Below are positions 18,076-25,936 of a DNA stretch of 64,000 bases, piece by piece. The translations under genes were made by a program, and so were the position numbers. The stretch's first letter is position 1, and every line of letters starts with the position of its first letter. The notes beneath the pieces are model-generated. The model was given only the letters and a program-made list of their open reading frames with translations. It was not told where the DNA came from and did not search any database. Source of the stretch: Thermoguttaceae bacterium (GTDB lineage: Bacteria; Planctomycetota; Planctomycetia; Pirellulales; Thermoguttaceae); assembly GCA_017939795.1 (NCBI GenBank), contig JAGBAA010000112.1, forward strand, positions 1 to 64,000, read 5' to 3'.

Positions 18076-18381
18076 ATGTTCATAGGAAAAATCGTCGGTT
18101 CGACCGTCGCCACACAAAAACTGGATTCCCTTCGCGGATGGAAGCTGCTCGTCGTGGAAGCGTATCGAGTTGACCCGGCTTCGCAGGACTCCCTGCTCCC
18201 CACAGGCCGAACGCTCATTACGCTGGACACGCTGGGAGCCGGAGAAGGAGATTTCGTGCTGGTCTGCCAGGGGTCCAGTGCCCGCATGACGCCGGAAACC
18301 AAACCGATCCCGACAGATGCCGTCACGATCGGGATCGTGGATACCGTGAATATGGGGGGAAAGGTCGTTTTCCAGCGCTGA
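18076..18381 (+). CDS. BMC-P vertex pentamer protein (EutN/CcmL family, first copy)
   Basis: The 101-residue protein starts MFIGKIVGSTVATQKLDSLRGWKLLVVE, the classic EutN/CcmL opening, and has DTLGAGEGDFVLVCQGSSAR and AVTIGIVDTVNM. These form pentamers that cap the shell vertices. The start at 18076 is chosen because the family begins M-x-I/L-G-K-I-V-G and GGAAAAACGCA precedes it; an upstream in-frame ATG at 18022 would add 18 unrelated residues. Confidence 0.95.
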   Translation: MFIGKIVGSTVATQKLDSLRGWKLLVVEAYRVDPASQDSLLPTGRTLITLDTLGAGEGDFVLVCQGSSARMTPETKPIPTDAVTIGIVDTVNMGGKVVFQR

Positions 18382-18498
18382 ACGCGGCATGGAGACGCCA
18401 TTTCGAAAAATTCCGTACCGCCAGCATACCGGATCACGGAATCCATGAAGAAAATTTGATTTGAAAGATCATGTGCTCCTGAAAACAGGAAACCAAAG

Positions 18499-19935
18499 AT
18501 GAAAATCAGCGAAAATACCATCAACAAAATCGTGGCCGAAGTCCTTCAGCAGATGGGTGGAACCGCAAATCCGCCGGCTGCCGGCCGTTCCTATGTCGGA
18601 CGTTTTGGTCAATTCACCGACCTGAATGAGGCCGTCTGTGCCGCTCGTGACGCATTCGAGCAGCTTGAGAAAAAAACGATCGCGGAACGCCGTCTGGCCA
18701 TCGACGCCATCCGGAATGTCTCAAACGCGAATGCCGTAGAATTCGGCACGATGGAAATGGCTGAAACAAAAATCGGACGCCTGGACCATAAAATTGAGAA
18801 ACAGCAGGGTGTCGGCCGAGTAACTCCCGGCATCGAATTCCTCAAAAGCGAATGCTTCAGCGGCGACTATGGTCTGACCGTCATCGAGCACGCTCCCTAC
18901 GGCGTCATTGCGGCCGTTTCGCCGGTCACGCACTCCCTGCCGACGATCACGTGCAATGCGATCAACATGATCTCGGCCGGAAACTCCATCGTCTTCAGTC
19001 CCCATCCCGGCGGGAAAAAGATCGCGGCGCTCGGCGTCAAAATGTTCAACCAGGCGATCTATGAAGCGATCGGCATCGACAATCTGCTCACCATCCTCGT
19101 GGAACCCAAAGTCGAGTACGTCGAGAAACTTTTTGCGCATCCGCTGGTCTCGCTCATTAACGTGACGGGCGGTCCAGCCGTCGGAAGTGTTGCGCTGCGG
19201 CAGCAGAAGCGTGCCGTCGTCTCCGGTCCTGGAAATCCCCCTGTCGTCGTTGATGAAACGGCAGATCTGGACCGTGCGGCCCGCTCGATCATTTACGGTG
19301 CCTCATACGACAACAATCTGCTCTGTCTTGCCGAAAAAGAAGTCTTCGTCGTCAACGAAGTCTTTGACGAGATGATGGACGCCATGAATCGTGCCGGTGC
19401 CTACCGTCTGACTCCGGATCAGGTCGCTGCCTTCACCGAAAAAGCGATCTCGTACGTCGGCGAGGGTACCGAACGCCATGCCGTGCCGAGCCGCGATTTC
19501 CTCGGCCAGTCTCCGCACACCATGGGCCAGCTCATGGGCTGGAATATTCCGGAAAATGTTGAGCTTCTCTACGGTGAGACTGACGAGACCAACCCGTTCG
19601 TCCCGGTCGAACAGATGCTTCCGTTCCTCCCGTTCGTGCGTGCCCGTGACGTCGATGACGCCATTCGTCTTGCCGTCAAATATGAGCACGGCTTCCATCA
19701 TACGGGGATCATGCACTCGCGCAACGTCGAAAATCTGACCCGTATGGGAAAAGCTCTCGACACGACGATCTTCGTGAAAAACGGCGCAAGTGTCGCTGGA
19801 CTCGGAAACGGCGGGGAAGGCTACGCATCCTACTCGATCGCAGGATGTACTGGCGAAGGGATCACGAATCCCATGGTCTACACGCGCTCGCGCCGCTGCA
19901 CGCTGGTCGATGCGCTCCACATTTTGGGAAAATAG
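18499..19935 (+). CDS. CoA-acylating aldehyde dehydrogenase, BMC cargo (PduP-like)
   Basis: It oxidises a toxic aldehyde (probably lactaldehyde or propionaldehyde) to acyl-CoA with NAD+. The 478-residue protein has an N-terminal amphipathic encapsulation helix (ENTINKIVAEVLQQMGG, residues 5-21), a linker, and the aldehyde dehydrogenase fold with SPVTHSLPT near 141-149, NVTGGPAVGS near 221-230 and the catalytic cysteine Cys276 in NNLLCLAEKEVFVV. A glycine-rich segment (AGLGNGGEGYASYSIAG) near the C terminus is also typical. It supplies acyl-CoA to PduL. The CoA-acylating subfamily is inferred from the Pdu/Eut-like motifs and context. Confidence 0.95.
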   Translation: MKISENTINKIVAEVLQQMGGTANPPAAGRSYVGRFGQFTDLNEAVCAARDAFEQLEKKTIAERRLAIDAIRNVSNANAVEFGTMEMAETKIGRLDHKIEKQQGVGRVTPGIEFLKSECFSGDYGLTVIEHAPYGVIAAVSPVTHSLPTITCNAINMISAGNSIVFSPHPGGKKIAALGVKMFNQAIYEAIGIDNLLTILVEPKVEYVEKLFAHPLVSLINVTGGPAVGSVALRQQKRAVVSGPGNPPVVVDETADLDRAARSIIYGASYDNNLLCLAEKEVFVVNEVFDEMMDAMNRAGAYRLTPDQVAAFTEKAISYVGEGTERHAVPSRDFLGQSPHTMGQLMGWNIPENVELLYGETDETNPFVPVEQMLPFLPFVRARDVDDAIRLAVKYEHGFHHTGIMHSRNVENLTRMGKALDTTIFVKNGASVAGLGNGGEGYASYSIAGCTGEGITNPMVYTRSRRCTLVDALHILGK

Positions 19936-19971
19936 ACTGACGGGCAGAAAAAAAGGGGAGGAAAACGGGAA

Positions 19972-20235
19972 ATGTTTCCGGCAAAAGTCATCGGCAAGGC
20001 TATCGCGACGGTACGGCATTCCTCACTGGAAGGTCAGCGTCTGCTCATCGTTCAGCCATTGATGCTGGATGGTGTATCGCCGGAAGGTTTTCCCCAACTC
20101 TGTCTGGATTCCCGGATCGGTGCCCGAGTCGGAGACCGGGTCATCCTCACCAGCGACGGAAGTCTCATCGCAGAGCAGGTCCAAAGCAAAAACTGCCCTG
20201 CCCGCTGGTCCGTTCTCGGCATCATGGACGAATAA
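19972..20235 (+). CDS. BMC-P vertex pentamer protein (second copy)
   Basis: The 87-residue EutN/CcmL protein (AKVIGKAIATVRHSSLEGQRLLIVQPL, RIGARVGDRVILTSDGSLIAEQV) ends in PARWSVLGIMDE. A very strong ribosome site (GGGGAGG) lies before the ATG. Three different pentamer genes for two hexamer genes is characteristic of planctomycete/verrucomicrobia BMC loci and suggests mixed or specialised vertices. Confidence 0.95.
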   Translation: MFPAKVIGKAIATVRHSSLEGQRLLIVQPLMLDGVSPEGFPQLCLDSRIGARVGDRVILTSDGSLIAEQVQSKNCPARWSVLGIMDE

Positions 20236-20362
20236 AGTCCCTGACGTTCTGGCGACGCAGGCCAGTACGCCATAAGGTATTCGTCCCCAGGAACTGCATT
20301 TGCGGAATGCGCTTTTTTATCCTTCAAGCAAATTTAACGAAGATCCCTGAGGTTTCAGGAAA

Positions 20363-21283
20363 ATGGAAGCAGGATCCCAAAACGTTCAACTCATTGAAAA
20401 TCTCGTCCGCTCGGTCGTGACGGAGGTTCTTCGTGTCCGAACGGCCGCTCCGAAATTCACGAATGGAAGACCTTTCGAAAAACGGATCGCGCGGGAAAAC
20501 AGTGGATCTGCCGCAGCTTCACGAAGATCTCCAGAAAGCCATTCCGCCGGCAGACGCATGCCGTGGGAGTCCCCTTCTTCCGAAACGCCGAAACCGCCGG
20601 TCTCCTTCCAGAGCCGCGCAGTATCCGGCACTTCGGCAAACGGAGCGGCAGAAAAGGCCTCAAATGCGGCACCGACGTCAGCAGGACGCCGTTTGAAAGC
20701 AGCGGATCTCCTGCTCGACAAAGAAATCGTTACGCTGCGCGATGTCGCGCATTTGCCGCAGAACGTCCAAAAACTCATCGTTCCCCAGACCGCACTCCTG
20801 ACGCCGTCCGTTCGGGATGAACTGGCAGAAAAGGGGATCCGCCTTGCACGCTATTCGGCAGGATCCATTGCGGCACTCCGTACAGAATCGCCCGCAATTT
20901 CCAACCGGCCCACCTCCGGCACATTGGAAGTTTACGCGCTCTTTACGCCGTACCATCCGGATCCCCTTTTTCCGGCCTGGATCCGTTCCGGTCTGCATCC
21001 GAATCTGCGCAGCGGTTTCGTCTGTTTCGATGGTCTGCGCAGTTCCATGGCCAAAAATGAGACGCTGAATGTCCTCTTCACTTCACGGGTGGACGAAGCA
21101 CTCTGCCGTCTGAACCGTGACGAAAAGATCCGCGCCATCTCCTCCGTCAGTCCACAGCGGCTGGAGGGGCAATGGAAGGATTTCCCAACCGCCAATACGC
21201 TGATCGTGGATCCTTCCGAACTTGGGATCTACCTTACCGGACAGATCGTGCAGCGGGCAGCAGAACTTTTCTACCATTCATGA
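20363..21283 (+). CDS. Conserved-locus protein of unknown function, probable BMC cargo or core organiser
   Basis: I do not recognise the family. The 306-residue protein has three parts. Residues 9-24 (QLIENLVRSVVTEVLR) form an amphipathic helix like the encapsulation peptides of the neighbouring PduL and dehydrogenase. Residues 26-110 are a Ser/Pro/Ala/Arg-rich, probably disordered linker. Residues 112-163 contain TPSVRDELAEKGIRL, which resembles short modules seen in other BMC-associated proteins (the T-P-x-A-x-D-x-L-x-E-x-G-I pattern). Residues 185-306 are an alpha/beta-looking domain (VYALFTPYH, LNVLFTSRVDEALCRLNRDEKIRAISSVSP, NTLIVDPSELGIYLTGQIVQRAAELF) with a slight similarity in pattern to RpiB-like sugar-phosphate isomerases, not enough to assign. 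Placed between two BMC-P genes. Confidence 0.8.
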   Translation: MEAGSQNVQLIENLVRSVVTEVLRVRTAAPKFTNGRPFEKRIARENSGSAAASRRSPESHSAGRRMPWESPSSETPKPPVSFQSRAVSGTSANGAAEKASNAAPTSAGRRLKAADLLLDKEIVTLRDVAHLPQNVQKLIVPQTALLTPSVRDELAEKGIRLARYSAGSIAALRTESPAISNRPTSGTLEVYALFTPYHPDPLFPAWIRSGLHPNLRSGFVCFDGLRSSMAKNETLNVLFTSRVDEALCRLNRDEKIRAISSVSPQRLEGQWKDFPTANTLIVDPSELGIYLTGQIVQRAAELFYHS

Positions 21284-21328
21284 AACGAAGAAAATCATGA
21301 AACAGAAAGGATCGAAAGGAACCAGCTC

Positions 21329-21643
21329 ATGAAACTGGCGAAAGTCATCGGTACCGTCACGCTTGCGAAACAGCATCCCACGATGGACGGCGCCGCCTTC
21401 AAACTCGCAGTTCCGCTCACCGAAGCGGATCTCGGCCGGCTTGAAGACATTCCATTAAACGATTTGGCGGAAAAAACCGAAATATCCAGTGAAGAGTTCG
21501 TCCTCTATGATTCGATGGGGGTGACGGAAGGTCAGATCATCGGAGTTGGAGAGGGCCGGGAAGCGGTGAATCCGTTTTACCCTGAATACAAACCGGTGGA
21601 CGCATATTGTGCGCTCATTCTGGATCGTATTTACCTGAGATAA
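21329..21643 (+). CDS. BMC-P vertex pentamer protein (third copy)
   Basis: The 104-residue EutN/CcmL protein (LAKVIGTVTLAKQHPTMDGAAFKLAVPL, YDSMGVTEGQIIGVGEGREAVNPF, AYCALILDRIYLR) is the most divergent of the three pentamers. It has a longer middle loop (LEDIPLNDLAEKTEISSEEF), which may alter contacts at the shell vertex. AAAGGAA precedes the ATG. Confidence 0.94.
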   Translation: MKLAKVIGTVTLAKQHPTMDGAAFKLAVPLTEADLGRLEDIPLNDLAEKTEISSEEFVLYDSMGVTEGQIIGVGEGREAVNPFYPEYKPVDAYCALILDRIYLR

Positions 21644-21697
21644 AAAACCAGATCCAATCAGAATCCACACATAATTTTTAGTTAAAGGATGGAATCC

Positions 21698-22528
21698 ATG
21701 CGGAATATTTACCAGGTCAAGCAGGAAATCTGCGCGATTGGCGACCGTCTGTACAAACGCGGCTACGCGGCTGGAAATGACGGAAACATCAGTTTTCGGA
21801 TCAGCGAGAATGAAGTCGTCTGCACCCCGACGATGATCTCCAAAGGTTTCATGACGCCGGAAGATCTGTGTGTCGTGGACATGAATGGAAAGCAGCTGGC
21901 CGGGAAACGGAAGGCGACGAGCGAGATCCGCCTTCATCTGACCATCATGAAGGAACGTCCGGAAGTCAAGTCCGTCGTCCACTGCCATCCGCCGTATGCG
22001 ACGGCCTTCGGTATGGCACGTGAGCCGATCCCGCCGTGCGCTTTGCCGGAAATTGAAATTCATCTCGGTGAAGTCCCGATCGCCAAATACGCGATCCCGG
22101 GCGGGCAGGAATTTGCGGACACGGTCCTCCAGTTTGTACATAAAACGAAGGTCGTCGTTCTGGCGAATCACGGTACGGTCAGCTGGGGTGAAAATCCGGA
22201 GCAGGCCTACTGGTACACCGAAATGCTGGATGCATACTGCCACATGCTGATCCTGGCCAAGTCGATCGGAAATGTCGGCTACTTCACGAAAGCGGAAGAA
22301 GAAGAACTTCTCGCGCTGAAGAAAAAGTGGGGGATCGATGATCCGCGTTTTGAAATGAAAGACTGCGATATTTGCTCGAACGACGTTTTCCGCGACAGCT
22401 GGAAAGAAGCCGGTCTTGCGCACCGCGGTTTCAATCCGCCGTCCTATCGTGAGGAGAAACCGGAAGATGACCAGGAAGCATTGATCGCCGAGATCACGAA
22501 ACGGGTCGTTGACGCGCTGAAGAAATAA
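21698..22528 (+). CDS. Class II aldolase (fuculose/rhamnulose-1-phosphate aldolase-like), BMC cargo
   Basis: The enzyme splits a 6-deoxy-ketose-1-phosphate into dihydroxyacetone phosphate and lactaldehyde. The 276-residue protein has the zinc ligands His95 and His97 (VVHCHPPYATAFG) and His158 (LANHGTVSWGE), the probable catalytic Glu76 (TSEIRLHL), and the NDGNISFR loop. The C-terminal 15 residues (ALIAEITKRVVDALKK, after an acidic linker) form an amphipathic helix like an encapsulation peptide, so the aldolase is probably targeted to the lumen from its C terminus. ATG 21698 is chosen over 21689 because AAGGAT is then properly spaced. It is the last gene of the BMC operon. Confidence 0.92.
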   Translation: MRNIYQVKQEICAIGDRLYKRGYAAGNDGNISFRISENEVVCTPTMISKGFMTPEDLCVVDMNGKQLAGKRKATSEIRLHLTIMKERPEVKSVVHCHPPYATAFGMAREPIPPCALPEIEIHLGEVPIAKYAIPGGQEFADTVLQFVHKTKVVVLANHGTVSWGENPEQAYWYTEMLDAYCHMLILAKSIGNVGYFTKAEEEELLALKKKWGIDDPRFEMKDCDICSNDVFRDSWKEAGLAHRGFNPPSYREEKPEDDQEALIAEITKRVVDALKK

Positions 22529-22570
22529 AATCGGCACTCGAATCGGCCAATCGGTCCAATACGGAAAAAT

Positions 22571-22608
22571 AAAAGACCGGACGAATTTCAGATTCGTTCG
22601 GTCTTTTC
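22571..22608. terminator. Bidirectional terminator at the end of the BMC operon
   Basis: AAAAGACCG-ACGAAT...ATTCGT-CGGTCTTTT forms a long stem with A-run and T-run flanks. It ends the BMC operon (+) and the thioredoxin-like gene (-). Confidence 0.88.
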
Positions 22609-22626
22609 CTATTCAGGAGACGTTTT

Positions 22627-23484
22627 TTATTTTTCGGACGATGGCTGACTCACCGGAAGAACAGGAATCGCTCTCGGTCCCGCAAGGATCAGTGCAAGTA
22701 CATCGTTCATTTCATCCAGGTCTTCCTGTGTTCCGCTGGTCCAAACGTGCCGAATGACGCCGTTTTCGACATGAAGGATCGTCGGAAATCCAATTCCGTC
22801 GATCTGGCTTCCGGTTCCTTTCAGCTCTGCTTGGGCCAGATCCATCAAATCAAGCCGGAATCGGTCTGCGGGATCCCACCAGACATTTTTGAAGTGAAAT
22901 CCACGGACCCTAAACGCCTCTTTCACAAAACGGTCCAGCCGACTCTGCTCCAGACGTTTCTGCTCCAGGAATCTCTGCCGTTCCGTTCGGTCCATTTCAT
23001 ACCATTTGACCGGAACGACCGTTTTGGCAAAATACGTAATGGGGATCACCTGAAAATTCGGCAATTTCTCCGCCTTCTGAAGGGGAGACCAAAGTCTCTG
23101 AAGCAGTTCACAGGACGGATCATCCCACGGTCCCCAAAGGATGACGAAGAAGTTTTTGTCCTTAAATTCATGAGTCGCTGGAGCCGGCTCCCCGCCAATG
23201 ACAGGCTGAAGGGAATTGAAGTCGATCAGGGGAAGTCCCACAAGAAAATGCTCACTCGACGGCGTATTAAACATTTGACGTCCAAAAAAGAAAAGCGGCA
23301 TCATCGCGATCACGATGATGATGAAGACGATCAGATTGTTCAGACTGTCCATCTTCCGCTCATAGTCCTGCCGTTCCTGCTCCGTAACGGAGTAAAATCC
23401 AGGAACGACTTCCTGCCTGTCTGGACCGGCCATTTCTCCCGAAATGAACGTGCGTTCTTCAAAAACGTCGTTGGGTTTTTCCAT
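22627..23484 (-). CDS. Membrane-anchored thioredoxin-fold protein without a CXXC pair
   Basis: The 285-residue protein has a cytoplasmic N terminus, one transmembrane segment (about 50-68, LIVFIIIVIAMMPLFFFG) and an exported domain with a thioredoxin-like pattern: FFVILWGPWDDPSCELLQRLWSPLQ, and later GIGFPTILHVENGVIRHVW with the cis-proline region GFPT. The position of the redox CXXC is WDDPSC, with only the second cysteine (Cys125), so it is probably not a disulfide reductase. It could act as a scaffold or bind a partner. The start at 23484 is chosen for GGAG six bases upstream. I find no named family. Confidence 0.6.
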   Translation of the reverse strand: MEKPNDVFEERTFISGEMAGPDRQEVVPGFYSVTEQERQDYERKMDSLNNLIVFIIIVIAMMPLFFFGRQMFNTPSSEHFLVGLPLIDFNSLQPVIGGEPAPATHEFKDKNFFVILWGPWDDPSCELLQRLWSPLQKAEKLPNFQVIPITYFAKTVVPVKWYEMDRTERQRFLEQKRLEQSRLDRFVKEAFRVRGFHFKNVWWDPADRFRLDLMDLAQAELKGTGSQIDGIGFPTILHVENGVIRHVWTSGTQEDLDEMNDVLALILAGPRAIPVLPVSQPSSEK

Positions 23485-23584
23485 AAAAGACTCCATTCTT
23501 TGCATGAAAAGGCGGGAACGGCTCGAAATGAACCCTTCCCGCAACTGATCCGGGATCGTGCTTCCGTTTCCCGAAAAGCAAAAA

Positions 23585-24256
23585 CTATTCTTCTTCCACC
23601 GCTTCTTCCGTAACCATCGGGATCAGGAAACGATCGATCGCATACGCCTGGATCGGCTCACTGACCGGCGTATTGCTGGAGTGTGCCGCAGAACTCCACG
23701 GCAAAATGTAGACGAGCGTCAGCCCCGTGTTCACTTCCGTGACGTAAAGAGCCGAAGCTCCCGGACGGCGCATCCCGGTCCCCGGCATATCGTGCATACC
23801 GGCGGTCATCATGTAGCGCGGTTCCGAAGGAAGCATCATCTCGGCAGCAGCATTCCCTTCATCATTTCGATTCCGTTTCGATGTGCGGGAAGAACGGCTG
23901 CTGGTCCGTTTCGTGGCCTTTTCTGCACGCGCACTCATGAACTTGATCGCCTTCGCCAGGTCCGCGTTGACATTTCCCTGATACTTGGCCTGAAAATTCG
24001 GAGTGCTCTTGGAAAGCACGCCGGCGGAAAGCAGGCCCGTGGAGGAATCCAAAACGTAAAGAGCTTCCACTCCCGCATCAATGTATCCCGTGCAGGTAAG
24101 GTAGCCGTCAACACGATCCGACGTATTCGCACGGGCAACCGTGACTTCCGGAGCCGCTTTTTCCGTCAGAAACGTGGTGGCGATGCTGGAAATGACACCC
24201 GTAGCGATGCAGCCGGCGCAAATCAGCGAGCAGATGATAGTATTCGAACGTTTCAC
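23585..24256 (-). CDS. Membrane-anchored protein of unknown function
   Basis: The 223-residue protein begins at a GTG with AGGAG seven bases upstream. It has an N-terminal membrane anchor (TIICSLICAGCIATGVISSIA). Two similar short beta motifs, EALYVLDSSTGLLSAGVL and SALYVTEVNTGLTLVYILPW, flank a basic Ser/Arg/Lys linker (about 105-130). Similar two-part proteins occur in planctomycetes without a role. An upstream in-frame ATG at 24343 overlaps the PhoU-like gene and lacks a ribosome site. Confidence 0.6.
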   Translation of the reverse strand: MKRSNTIICSLICAGCIATGVISSIATTFLTEKAAPEVTVARANTSDRVDGYLTCTGYIDAGVEALYVLDSSTGLLSAGVLSKSTPNFQAKYQGNVNADLAKAIKFMSARAEKATKRTSSRSSRTSKRNRNDEGNAAAEMMLPSEPRYMMTAGMHDMPGTGMRRPGASALYVTEVNTGLTLVYILPWSSAAHSSNTPVSEPIQAYAIDRFLIPMVTEEAVEEE

Positions 24257-24308
24257 GATATTTCTCCTGTACAAAACTGTATGTATTGAGGTTAAGGAAG
24301 GATTTCCA

Positions 24309-25064
24309 TTAAATTGTTTTTTCATATTTGCGGATCTCCGCATTAAATTCTTCCAAAAATTCCGCTTTGCGGTCCAGAATGGTTCCGGAGATCTCTACGG
24401 ACTTGGAAATTTTTTTGGTAAAATCCAGCTTATGGACCGGCTGAACGACACTGGAGCAAATGTTGCGCAAATGGGATGCGATCCTCTTCATAAAGCGGAA
24501 CATCAGGACATCGGAAGCCGTCCGGCATCCCGGAGTTTCGAGATTCAGCAGTGTCTTCGTGACGCCGTCGCACTGTTTTCCGATCCATCGGCACTCACAG
24601 ATCGCCTGCCGGGCAGATCCTTCATTTTCTTCCTGGATCGCCAGAATGCACAGGTCGAAGATCCGGAAGATCAAAAGCTTCAGCAATACAAGCTGTTCTT
24701 TTTCGGCACCCAAAGGAGCACACGGCGCAAGTTCGCTCATGTCGAAAATATTTTTAGCATAGTCGCCAAGCCGTTCCGCATCCTTCGCAATACTCATAAA
24801 AACGAGTGCTTCTGGACTGACCTGTCCGCGGACGGAACAGTGAATGACCAGTTCCTTGCGGATCTGCCGTTCTGCTTTATTGACCATTTTATCCAGTCTG
24901 GTGACTTCTTCACACACCGTGTCGGACGGAACACCATGGATCGCCGGCTGGCAGGCAAGAAGGAATTCTTCACGTGCCCGCTGCAGCATCTCAATAAAAT
25001 CTGCTTTGATCTTGCCGATCCCGCTGGATGATCTGGTCGCATTGGCCTGAAACCAGTTGAGCAT
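24309..25064 (-). CDS. PhoU-like domain protein
   Basis: The 251-residue all-helical protein has PhoU-type repeats (VTRLDKMVNKAERQIRKELVIH, AKDAERLGDYAKNIFDMSEL). The EAERLGDYAxNI-like motif is the metal-binding signature of PhoU. Homologues regulate phosphate transport or phosphate signalling, often fused to or beside Na/Pi cotransporters. No transporter is adjacent here. The start at 25064 follows GAGGTAA. A TTGACA lies upstream near 25135 on the minus strand, but the -10 box is uncertain. Confidence 0.8.
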   Translation of the reverse strand: MLNWFQANATRSSSGIGKIKADFIEMLQRAREEFLLACQPAIHGVPSDTVCEEVTRLDKMVNKAERQIRKELVIHCSVRGQVSPEALVFMSIAKDAERLGDYAKNIFDMSELAPCAPLGAEKEQLVLLKLLIFRIFDLCILAIQEENEGSARQAICECRWIGKQCDGVTKTLLNLETPGCRTASDVLMFRFMKRIASHLRNICSSVVQPVHKLDFTKKISKSVEISGTILDRKAEFLEEFNAEIRKYEKTI

Positions 25065-25321
25065 GAAATTACCTCTTTCGCTGTGAAAAAAGACAAAGGA
25101 CCTCGATCTCTTATTTTCCACGATATGCCCTATTCTGTCAAGAGGATCTTTTCGTTTTTTTCAAAAAAAGAGGTATCCAGCCAAAAAATTTTTACCATTG
25201 ACGCTTTTAAGACATTTGGCGAAACTTTAACGTGCCCGCGGCCTATGGAAGATTCACCGCAGGCATGGATTCCCAGCTCAAATACAGAGAGGATCAAAGA
25301 ATATCGCTCCTCTCACCGATT

Positions 25322-25801
25322 TTACGGAGCCGAGGTTTCCGCTTCTGCAAAAATACCGAGGATCGTCTTTTCGTCCTGGTATCCCAGGAGCCGATCTTCA
25401 AGCGTGCCGCCGCGGAAAATCAGGATCGTCGGAAAACCTTCGATCTGGAAACGTTCCGCAAGTGCCTGCTCTTTGTCTCCGTCCACCATTCCGACCCGGG
25501 CATTTTTCGGAAGTCTTCCGGATGTTTCCATTTCGTGGAGGAGCTTTTCAAGCATTCGGCACGGCGGACACCAGGTCGCGTGAATGACCACCATACTGCG
25601 TCCGGGATCCTGAATGAACGCCTCAAAACCGGCTGCATCCAGTTCCGTGACCTGCGGAGCCGCCGCGGTCTCCGTCCCCGCAGAAACCGGAGCTTCTGCC
25701 GGACTCTCGGAAACCGGGGATGGTGTCTTCGGTTTTTCTCCACATCCCAATGCCGGGAAAATCACGGCACACACGATCAAAGTCAAAAGAAAACGTTTCA
25801 T
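25322..25801 (-). CDS. Thioredoxin-family lipoprotein
   Basis: The 159-residue protein has a lipoprotein signal peptide (lipid-modified Cys20 in FPALGCG), a Pro/Ala/Ser-rich linker and a thioredoxin domain with an intact redox site WCPPC (Cys78, Cys81) and the cis-Pro motif GFPTILIFRGG. It is expected to be anchored to a membrane on the periplasmic side and reduce or shuffle disulfides. GGAGAAG precedes the ATG. It lies 135 bases past the stop of the sulfate adenylyltransferase gene, separated by a terminator. Confidence 0.9.
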   Translation of the reverse strand: MKRFLLTLIVCAVIFPALGCGEKPKTPSPVSESPAEAPVSAGTETAAAPQVTELDAAGFEAFIQDPGRSMVVIHATWCPPCRMLEKLLHEMETSGRLPKNARVGMVDGDKEQALAERFQIEGFPTILIFRGGTLEDRLLGYQDEKTILGIFAEAETSAP

Positions 25802-25875
25802 GATCTTCTCCTTCCGGTAAAATCGAATTAGAATTCAAAAAATTATGGTGTCTCAGGAAAATTTTCCCACAAAAA

Positions 25876-25917
25876 AACTCTGAAAGAAACTTTCCGCGGT
25901 CCGCTTCTTTCAGAGTT
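25876..25917 (-). terminator. Terminator of the ATP sulfurylase gene
   Basis: AACTCTGAAAGAA...TTCTTTCAGAGTT forms a 13 bp stem; on the minus strand it is followed by seven T's. Confidence 0.88.
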
Positions 25918-25936
25918 GAATCTCTCAAAACGGAAA

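Noticed and set aside
25083-25200. TTGAAA box as a promoter of the PhoU-like gene
   Set aside because: No -10 box occurs 16-17 bases downstream of it; the neighbouring TTGACA has only a weak GAAAAT partner.
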